A DNA stretch of 5,358 nt from NCBI GenBank assembly GCA_013041995.1, contig JABDRA010000002.1, positions 1 to 5,358 of the forward strand. Direction: 5' to 3'. This document shows positions 1 to 4,489 of this stretch, in pieces. A program made the translations under genes and the position numbers. This stretch comes from Anderseniella sp. (GTDB lineage: Bacteria; Pseudomonadota; Alphaproteobacteria; Rhizobiales; Aestuariivirgaceae). Positions within the stretch are counted from its first letter, which is position 1. Each line of letters begins with the position of its first letter. The notes under the pieces were generated by a model, which worked only from the letters and a program-made list of their open reading frames with translations, was not told the origin of the DNA and ran no database searches.

Positions 1-32
1 TATCTTTCGACCTCATCATCGCTCAATGCCAT
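1..32 (-). CDS. MoeB/ThiF/HesA-family E1-like adenylyltransferase, N-terminal fragment (runs off left edge)
   Basis: Only the first ten codons are present, reading MALSDDEVER on the minus strand before the window ends. The start of MoeB/ThiF/HesA proteins typically reads like LSDDExERYxRHIxL, and this fragment matches that opening. Known members adenylate the C-terminal glycine of small ubiquitin-like sulfur carriers (MoaD, ThiS) for molybdopterin or thiamin synthesis. The ATG lies 2 nt after the dut stop codon, and a purine run (GGGGGAAAA) at the 3' end of dut could serve as its ribosome binding site, so it is probably the next gene of the same operon. Which carrier it serves cannot be told from ten residues. 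The family call is inferred from this short match and from remembered gene order downstream of dut in related bacteria. Confidence 0.62.
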   Translation of the reverse strand, partial: MALSDDEVER

Positions 33-34
33 GA

Positions 35-496
35 TCAGTTTTCCCCCGTTGACCCGAAGCCGCCCGCACCCCTGCCGGTATCATCCAGCACATCAACCTG
101 CATGATTGTTGCCTGTACCACAGGGGCAACCACCATCTGGGCGATACGGTCACCGCGATTGATGGTGAACCGGTCGTGGCCAAGGTTGACCAGGATCACC
201 TTGATCTCACCGCGATAGTCGGCGTCGATGGTGCCGGGTGTGTTGAGGCAGGTGATGCCGTGCTTGATGGCAAGACCGGACCGCGGCCTGATCTGCGCTT
301 CGAAACCCGGCGGTAATGCCATGGCAATACCGGTCTCGATCAGCGCCCGCGCACCAGCCTCAAGAACAACCGGGCTATCAGCCGGTACCGCCGCCCGAAT
401 ATCCATTCCGGCAGCCTGCACCGTTTCATAGGCAGGCAGGTCCAGCCCCTCACCATGGGCCAACCAGGTCAGCCGGACTGTCGGGACCGGGCTCAT
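35..496 (-). CDS. dut: Deoxyuridine 5'-triphosphate nucleotidohydrolase (dUTPase)
   Basis: This enzyme hydrolyses dUTP to dUMP and pyrophosphate, keeping uracil out of DNA and supplying dUMP for thymidylate synthesis; family members are cytosolic homotrimers. The 153-residue product has the usual length and all five trimeric dUTPase motifs in order: AGMDIRA (29-35), RPRSGLA (70-76), GTIDADYRGEI (88-98, with the water-activating Asp91 and the uracil-stacking Tyr94), RGDRIAQ (114-120) and the glycine-rich RGAGGFGSTG (142-151). Motif 5 has Ala144 where many homologues have Glu; the rest is canonical. The ATG overlaps the coaBC stop as ATGA, and no good Shine-Dalgarno sequence lies upstream (GCAGAAAATAC), so translation is probably coupled to coaBC. 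The pairing with coaBC is familiar in bacteria. The family assignment is secure. Confidence 0.97.
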   Translation of the reverse strand: MSPVPTVRLTWLAHGEGLDLPAYETVQAAGMDIRAAVPADSPVVLEAGARALIETGIAMALPPGFEAQIRPRSGLAIKHGITCLNTPGTIDADYRGEIKVILVNLGHDRFTINRGDRIAQMVVAPVVQATIMQVDVLDDTGRGAGGFGSTGEN

Positions 497-1740
497 GTAT
501 TTTCTGCAAGCATGGCCGCGAAGCGGTCCATGAGACGTACCGCGACGTCGCGTTTGGACATTTTTTCCCAGTCCTCAACAGTATCCGGACCGACCAGGTG
601 GACGGTATTGTCGCGCCCGCCCATGACACCGGCTTCATCACTTACGTCATTTGCAACGATGATATCCGCATTCTTGGCGGTGAGTTTCTTGCGGGCGTTG
701 TCGACAACATTCTCGGTTTCCGCGGCAAAACCGACCACCAGGGCCGGGCGGTGATTTTTCAGGTGACCGACCGATTTCAGAATGTCCGGGTTTTCCGCCA
801 GCTTCAAATCAGGCGGTTTGCCGCTGCCGTCTTTCTTCATCTTCTGTTGCGCATTATCTTCGGCTCGCCAGTCCGCCACTGCTGCACAGAAGATGGCCAT
901 GTCGCACGGCAGTTCGCCCTGCACGGCTTTCAGCATGTCACGCGCCGTTTCGACATTGATCAACTCAACGCCTGGCGGAATTGGCAGGCCGACCGGACCC
1001 GACACAAGCGCCACCTCGGCGCCCAGCGCGATGGCTGTTTCGGCCAGTGCATATCCCTGTTTGCCGGAAGACCGGTTGGCGATATAGCGCACCGGATCGA
1101 TCGGTTCATGCGTGGGCCCTGCGGTTATCAGCACCTTGCGTCCGGCCAAAGGGCCGGTTGTGCTGACATCTGGCTTGCTCTGTGCCGGCAGGCTCTGCCC
1201 GCCGTAAAACTTCTCAATGGCTGCAAAGATGTCTGCGGCCTCGCTCATCCGGCCCGGGCCATACTCGCCGCAGGCCATATCGCCGTCTTCGGGGCCGGTA
1301 ACCAGGACGCCGTCACCTTTGAGGGTTTCCAGATTGCGCCGTGTGGCTGGGTGCTGCCACATGCGTACGTTCATAGCAGGGGCCATCAGGACCGGTTTGT
1401 CGGTCGCCAGCAGCGCCGTGGTTGCCAGATCGTCAGCCTGGCCAGTTGCCATTTTTGCCATCAGGTCGGCTGTTGCCGGTGCGACGACCACGAGATCGGC
1501 AATGCGAGACAGTTGAATGTGTCCCATCTCCGCTTCATCGGTCAGATCGAACAGGTCCGTGTAGGTTTTCTCGCCGGCCAGTCCGCTGACCGAAAGCGGC
1601 GTGACGAACTGTTGACCACCACGGGTCAGAATCGGGGTAACTGCCACGCCTGCCTTCTTGCACAGCCGGATCAGTTCAAGCGTCTTGTAGGCGGCAATGC
1701 CACCCCCGATAATCAGCAATATGCGTTTTTGCTCGCTCAT
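493..1740 (-). CDS. coaBC: Bifunctional phosphopantothenoylcysteine decarboxylase / phosphopantothenate-cysteine ligase
   Basis: CoaBC carries out two successive steps of coenzyme A synthesis. The CoaB half ligates cysteine to 4'-phosphopantothenate using CTP, and the FMN-dependent CoaC half decarboxylates the product to 4'-phosphopantetheine. The 415-residue protein shows the CoaC domain first (about 1-180): a flavin-binding start GGGIAAYKT (12-20), the active-site His74 in GHIQLSR, the substrate motif PAMN (121-124) and the ACGEYGPGRM segment with catalytic Cys157. A short linker (about 181-199) leads to the CoaB domain with AGPTHEPIDPVRYI (207-220), ANRSSGKQG (221-229, the acyl-cytidylate-binding Asn222), AAVADW (286-291) and the lysine-rich KMKK (300-303). 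An AGGA ribosome binding site lies 8 nt before the ATG, itself 13 nt after the ubiB stop. The stop overlaps the dut start. Both halves look intact, so both activities are expected. Confidence 0.97.
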   Translation of the reverse strand: MSEQKRILLIIGGGIAAYKTLELIRLCKKAGVAVTPILTRGGQQFVTPLSVSGLAGEKTYTDLFDLTDEAEMGHIQLSRIADLVVVAPATADLMAKMATGQADDLATTALLATDKPVLMAPAMNVRMWQHPATRRNLETLKGDGVLVTGPEDGDMACGEYGPGRMSEAADIFAAIEKFYGGQSLPAQSKPDVSTTGPLAGRKVLITAGPTHEPIDPVRYIANRSSGKQGYALAETAIALGAEVALVSGPVGLPIPPGVELINVETARDMLKAVQGELPCDMAIFCAAVADWRAEDNAQQKMKKDGSGKPPDLKLAENPDILKSVGHLKNHRPALVVGFAAETENVVDNARKKLTAKNADIIVANDVSDEAGVMGGRDNTVHLVGPDTVEDWEKMSKRDVAVRLMDRFAAMLAENT

Positions 1741-1748
1741 GGTCTCAA

Positions 1749-1752
1749 TCCT
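1749..1752 (-). promoter_or_regulatory. Shine-Dalgarno site of coaBC, overlapping tandem ubiB stops
   Basis: AGGA on the minus strand sits 8 nt upstream of the coaBC ATG. It overlaps the second of two consecutive in-frame TAG codons that end ubiB (1756-1751). This fixes the coaBC start and suggests that ribosomes finishing ubiB terminate tightly right at the coaBC initiation site. Confidence 0.7.
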
Positions 1753-1753
1753 A

Positions 1754-3331
1754 CTACAGGACCAGCGATACGGCGAGTACCACTAGTGCAACGGCGCCAA
1801 CCCATAGGGCTCCCCGATTGGAAGCGGAATGCCGTGCCTGTGCGGCTGCGATTGCGTCGGTTGTGTCACTGTCCAGCCGAATGCCGCCGGATTGCGCCAT
1901 CGAAGACACTAGGGCTGATGCCTGTCCCAACTCGCTGAGCACTTCGGGAAAAGATGCCGCCAGCCTGCCCAGGGTCGCAGCACCTTCTGCGGCATCTTCG
2001 AGCCGGCCCTGTGCACCGAGCTTCTGCTCCATCCATTCCGAAACCACCGGTTCGGCCGTCACCCACATGTTGAGTTTCGGATTGAAGCTGCGCGCAACGC
2101 CTTCGACCACAACCATGGTTTTCTGCAGGAGAATGAGTTGCGGCTGGGTTTCCATGTTGAATTGGCCGGTCACCTCAAACAACTGGGTCAGCAGCCGCGC
2201 CATGGAAATGTCAGTGGAATTGCGGCCCATGATCGGTTCACCGATTGCGCGCAGGGCTTGCGCGAACATGTCCACATCTTCCCCGGCAGGCACATAACCG
2301 GCCTCAAAATGAACCATGGCAATACGCTTGTAGTCGCGCTTGATGAAGCCCCACAGGATTTCAGCAAGAAACCGGCGATCCTTCATGCTCAGGCGGCCCA
2401 TGATGCCAAAGTCGACAGCCACCAGATTGTTCTGCGCGTCGATGAATAGATTGCCCTGATGCATGTCGGCATGAAAGAACCCGTCGCGCATGGCGTGGCG
2501 CAGAAACGACTGTATGACCGTGTCGCCGAGCTTCGGCAAATCGAGCCCGGATGCCGCCAGTGCCTTGTCGTCTGTCAGCGCAATACCGTCAATCCACTCG
2601 CTGGTCAGTATCCTGCGTGACGTTTGTTGCCAGAAAATTTCAGGCACCCGGAAACCGGGATCATCACGGGTGTTTTCAGCCATCTCGGACATGGCCGCCG
2701 CTTCCAGCCGCAGGTCCATTTCAAGCTCGACCGAGCGTTCCAGGGTTGCAACTGCTTTTATGAAGTTCAGCCGGCGGGCTTCTGCGGAAAACCGTTCAGC
2801 CAGTCTGGCTGCCGTAAAGAACGTCTCCAGGTCATCGCGGAACCTCGCCTCGACGCCGGGCCGCAGGACCTTGACCGCCACATCGCGCCTGTTTCCGGCA
2901 TCGTCCACGACCTGCGCCTTGTGAACCTGCGCAATCGAGGCGGCTGCAACCGGGTCGGACAGGGGCTGGAAGATTTCACCTGCCGGCTGGCCAAGGCCGG
3001 TCTGAATGGCTTCGCGCGCCTCGTTCATGCCGAACGGTTTCATGCGGTCCTGCAGTTGCCGCAATGCATCTGCCCGATCAGAGCCGATCATGTCCGGCCG
3101 CGTGGCCAGAAACTGACCGAGCTTGATATAACTCGGCCCCAGTTCGTTGAGGGCGTCGGCAAGGCCGGAGCGCTGTTCCCGGCTGGATTTACCGGCGCCC
3201 AAAATCCGGAGAGCAGTTTTTGCGGCTGCCGGCACATTGTCATCGTCGAGAGCTGCATCGAGCCCGCCATGGCGCGCGATGGTGCGGCCGGCACGGGCAA
3301 GCTTGAAGAGGTGTCGGATCTTGCTGAACAT
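1754..3331 (-). CDS. ubiB: UbiB, ABC1/ADCK-family atypical protein kinase-like ATPase for ubiquinone biosynthesis
   Basis: UbiB/COQ8 proteins are membrane-anchored atypical kinase-fold ATPases needed for ubiquinone synthesis; their exact substrate is unsettled. The 525-residue product has the family signatures: the inhibitory KxGQ motif (Lys70, Gly72, Gln73 in YIKLGQFLATRPD), an alanine-rich nucleotide loop (AAASIAQVH, 129-137), the ATP-binding lysine in VAVKVLRPG (Lys154), the ExD motif (Glu204, Asp206), the catalytic loop FFHADMHQGNLF (285-296, Asp289 and Asn294) and VDFG (306-309, Asp307). A hydrophobic stretch at 508-525 is a likely C-terminal transmembrane anchor; E. coli UbiB has two. 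The start at MFSKIRHLFKL is preferred. The frame stays open 18 codons further upstream, but those codons come from the terminal repeat of the inserted element. Only a weak TAGG precedes this ATG by 10 nt. Two TAG stops end the gene. The catalytic loop has Gln292 where HADxHPGN has Pro. Confidence 0.96.
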   Translation of the reverse strand: MFSKIRHLFKLARAGRTIARHGGLDAALDDDNVPAAAKTALRILGAGKSSREQRSGLADALNELGPSYIKLGQFLATRPDMIGSDRADALRQLQDRMKPFGMNEAREAIQTGLGQPAGEIFQPLSDPVAAASIAQVHKAQVVDDAGNRRDVAVKVLRPGVEARFRDDLETFFTAARLAERFSAEARRLNFIKAVATLERSVELEMDLRLEAAAMSEMAENTRDDPGFRVPEIFWQQTSRRILTSEWIDGIALTDDKALAASGLDLPKLGDTVIQSFLRHAMRDGFFHADMHQGNLFIDAQNNLVAVDFGIMGRLSMKDRRFLAEILWGFIKRDYKRIAMVHFEAGYVPAGEDVDMFAQALRAIGEPIMGRNSTDISMARLLTQLFEVTGQFNMETQPQLILLQKTMVVVEGVARSFNPKLNMWVTAEPVVSEWMEQKLGAQGRLEDAAEGAATLGRLAASFPEVLSELGQASALVSSMAQSGGIRLDSDTTDAIAAAQARHSASNRGALWVGAVALVVLAVSLVL

Positions 3332-3343
3332 GCGGTGCGCGCC

Positions 3344-3345
3344 TA
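3344..3345. repeat. TA target duplication, left copy
   Basis: This TA directly abuts the left terminal repeat and is matched by the TA at 3614-3615. A 2-bp TA duplication is the mark of IS630/Tc1/mariner-type transposition. With only 2 bp it could also be chance. The 4-bp flanks CTAG and CTAA differ, which speaks against a perfect 4-bp duplication. Confidence 0.55.
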
Positions 3346-3377
3346 GGGTCTGTTGACAAGTATGAACACGGGTTTGA
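3346..3377 (+). repeat. Left terminal inverted repeat of the element
   Basis: This 32-bp repeat begins GGGTCTGTTGACAAG and ends GGGTTTGA. Its reverse complement is found at 3582-3613 with one difference (C at 3369 where the mirrored copy has T). Read on the minus strand it stays open in the ubiB frame and adds the residues QTRVHTCQQTL upstream of the true ubiB start. Confidence 0.93.
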
Positions 3378-3378
3378 C

Positions 3379-3473
3379 GGGCCATATTTTGAGTGATTTT
3401 TGCAGGAAATCCGGTGCCGCAGGCTTGCCGCCTTCAAGCCGGATTTCCTGCAAAAAGCGCCAAAATAGGGCCC
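3379..3473. repeat. Internal hairpin 1 of the element
   Basis: The arms 3379-3414 and 3439-3473 are inverted repeats. The inner 18 bp (3397-3414 against 3439-3456, core GCAGGAAATCCGG) is perfect. The outer part pairs again through TATTTT and GGGCC, interrupted by a small mismatch/indel patch. The 24-nt loop (3415-3438) can form a further small GCTTG/CAAGC stem. The stem is flanked by A runs rather than T runs on its 3' side on either strand, so it does not look like an intrinsic terminator. Confidence 0.85.
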
Positions 3474-3482
3474 GCCCTGAAG

Positions 3483-3583
3483 GGTTTTGCCTAAATCGTC
3501 CACTAAAGGCGGCTTTGTCCTTGCAAAGGGGGCAACCCTGTGCGGCGGCCAAAGCCTGATTATTGAACGATTTATGCAAAATC
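3483..3583. repeat. Internal hairpin 2 of the element
   Basis: The arms 3483-3520 and 3547-3583 are imperfect inverted repeats, with about 29 of 38 aligned positions matching by eye. The best blocks are TTTTGC, TAAATCGT and GGCTTTG. The loop (3521-3546) contains a possible TTGC/GCAA mini-stem. The arms are more diverged than those of hairpin 1 and of the terminal repeats. They share the pattern TTTTGC..AAATC.G with hairpin 1. Confidence 0.75.
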
Positions 3584-3613
3584 AAACCCATGTTCATACT
3601 TGTCAACAGACCC
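3582..3613 (-). repeat. Right terminal inverted repeat of the element
   Basis: This is the mirror copy of the left terminal repeat, 31 of 32 bases identical, ending AACAGACCC on the plus strand next to TA. The last base, together with the flanking TA, forms the TAG stop codon of ubiE on the minus strand, so the element begins within that codon. Confidence 0.93.
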
Positions 3614-4389
3614 TAAATTTTCCAGCCGGAGTGGATGGCGACGATGCCGCCTGTCAGCATCCGGTGGCTGGTGCGCACGAAGCCGGCCTCGACAATCATG
3701 TGCTCAAACGCTTGCGGTGCGGGAAATTTCTGGATGCTTTCGACCAGATAGCGATACGGATCGCCGTCACCGGTCACCACCTTGCCCACGGCAGGAATGA
3801 CAGTCATGGAATAGGCTTCATAGACCTGCTCCATGCCGGGTACATCCACATGCGAAAATTCCAGGCACAAGAAGCGCCCGCCGGGTTTCAAGACCCGGTA
3901 GGCCTGCTCAAGGGCCCGGTCGATATGGGTTACATTGCGAATGCCGAAGGCGATCGTGTAGGCGTCAAATGAGTTGTCGGGAAATGCCAGGGTTTCCGCA
4001 TTGCCGACAGTGAACCGGCACTTGCCGCCGTGCAATTCGCCGGGTGCCCGACGGGCACCTTCTGCAACCATCTCGGGTGAGATATCGGCAACGGTCACCT
4101 CGGTGCCACCGCCGCCTGCCCGTGCAATGCGAAATGCAATGTCGCCCGTACCGCCGGCGACATCGAGAACCTTGAACGCACGTTCTGATTTCGGCGGGTT
4201 CAGCAGGGCGATGAAATCGTCTTTCCACAGCCGGTGCAAACCACCTGACATGAGATCATTCATCTGGTCATAGCGAGCCGCGACCTTGCCAAACACCTCG
4301 TTCACCAGGCCCTGGCGGTCTGCTTCTGCAACAGTGCGGAAACCGAATGAAGTTTCGTCTGCAGTTTTTGTTTTTTCTGTATCGTTCAT
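3613..4389 (-). CDS. ubiE: UbiE, ubiquinone/menaquinone biosynthesis C-methyltransferase
   Basis: UbiE is a SAM-dependent methyltransferase that adds the ring C-methyl group of 2-polyprenyl-6-methoxy-1,4-benzoquinol (and of demethylmenaquinol where menaquinone is made). With the chosen start it has 258 residues, close to the 251 of E. coli. Signature 1 is YDQMNDLMSGGLHRLWK (40-56), the SAM-binding motif I is VLDVAGGTGDIA (75-86), a second acidic loop is VADISPEM (100-107), and signature 2 is RVLKPGGRFLCLEFS (165-179). The YLVESIQKFP segment (214-223) and the GGIVAIHSGWKI end are also typical. The frame is open further upstream (ATG at 4404, TTG at 4419), and none of these starts has a clear Shine-Dalgarno sequence. 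MNDTEK is preferred from family length. It is the first gene of the minus-strand operon, now separated from ubiB by the inserted element. The stop codon TAG is shared with the element border. Confidence 0.96.
   Translation of the reverse strand: MNDTEKTKTADETSFGFRTVAEADRQGLVNEVFGKVAARYDQMNDLMSGGLHRLWKDDFIALLNPPKSERAFKVLDVAGGTGDIAFRIARAGGGGTEVTVADISPEMVAEGARRAPGELHGGKCRFTVGNAETLAFPDNSFDAYTIAFGIRNVTHIDRALEQAYRVLKPGGRFLCLEFSHVDVPGMEQVYEAYSMTVIPAVGKVVTGDGDPYRYLVESIQKFPAPQAFEHMIVEAGFVRTSHRMLTGGIVAIHSGWKI
3614..3615. repeat. TA target duplication, right copy
   Basis: This is the partner of the TA at 3344-3345. On the minus strand it supplies the first two bases of the ubiE TAG stop codon. Confidence 0.55.
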
Positions 4390-4489
4390 GCTGGCGGCGA
4401 CCATAGACCAGCTTGCCAATCATGGCTATCAGTTGTGCCCCAACAAGGTGAACATGCCGCATGCGGATGGGCGGCCCGGAAGGACGACA
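4390..4489. promoter_or_regulatory. Divergent ubiE / mutM intergenic promoter region
   Basis: These 100 bp separate two divergently transcribed genes, so promoters for both should lie here. On the minus strand a weak sigma70-like pair TTGTTG, 16 nt, CATGAT (the latter at 4424-4419) would place transcription start near 4412, shortly upstream of the ubiE ATG at 4389. No convincing pair is visible for mutM. A perfect 10-bp palindrome CCGCATGCGG lies at 4457-4466, 23 bp before the mutM start. It may be an operator-like site or chance. The assignment rests on gene layout more than on the motifs. Confidence 0.4.
4478..4484 (+). promoter_or_regulatory. Shine-Dalgarno site of mutM
   Basis: GGAAGGA lies 5 nt before the ATG at 4490. 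An in-frame ATG also exists at 4454, but only the 4490 start has this site. Only it gives the Met-Pro-Glu beginning that the enzyme needs, because the proline becomes the catalytic N-terminus. Confidence 0.75.

Larger units (their letters stand above)
3346..3613. mobile_element. MITE-like non-autonomous element inserted between ubiE and ubiB
   Basis: This 268-bp segment is bounded by 32-bp terminal inverted repeats (3346-3377 and 3582-3613) that match at 31 of 32 positions and start GGGTCTGTTGACAAG. TA lies on both outer sides. No reading frame inside resembles a transposase; the open frames are short and run across the repeats. The interior is not random: two successive long inverted repeats fill it almost completely. 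Size, near-perfect termini, short flanking duplication and lack of coding content are the standard features of a miniature inverted-repeat transposable element that is moved by a transposase encoded elsewhere. The near-identity of the termini suggests a fairly recent insertion or selection on the ends. The TA duplication hints at an IS630-like mobiliser, but I do not recognise the family, and IS5-type elements also favour targets containing TA. Confidence 0.85.

Noticed and set aside
316..1938. A 540-codon open frame on the plus strand, opposite dut, coaBC and the end of ubiB
   Set aside because: It lies antisense to genes with complete, unambiguous motifs, has no recognisable domain and no plausible start context. 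Long antisense frames are common in GC-rich coding DNA.
2624..3346. A 240-codon plus-strand frame opposite ubiB
   Set aside because: It is fully antisense to the conserved kinase domain of ubiB and shows no family features.
3353..3390. TTGACA in the terminal repeat as a -35 box of an inward or outward promoter
   Set aside because: At the left end, 17 nt downstream reads GACGGG, which is not a -10 box. At the right end the best hexamer is poor. Facing outward the repeat has no matching -35/-10 pair.
3397..3456. Intrinsic terminator between ubiE and ubiB
   Set aside because: The 18-bp perfect stem is strong, but on both strands its 3' side is followed by A residues rather than a T run, and the symmetry is explained by the element's own hairpin structure.
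3353..3606. Short frames of up to about 87 codons inside the inserted element, possible transposase remnants
   Set aside because: No DDE/DDD-type or other transposase motif is visible, and the frames simply run through the inverted repeats on both strands. The element looks non-coding.
4454..4489. Upstream in-frame ATG as an alternative mutM start
   Set aside because: It would put 12 residues in front of the catalytic proline, which must be N-terminal after Met removal, and it lacks the Shine-Dalgarno sequence present before 4490.
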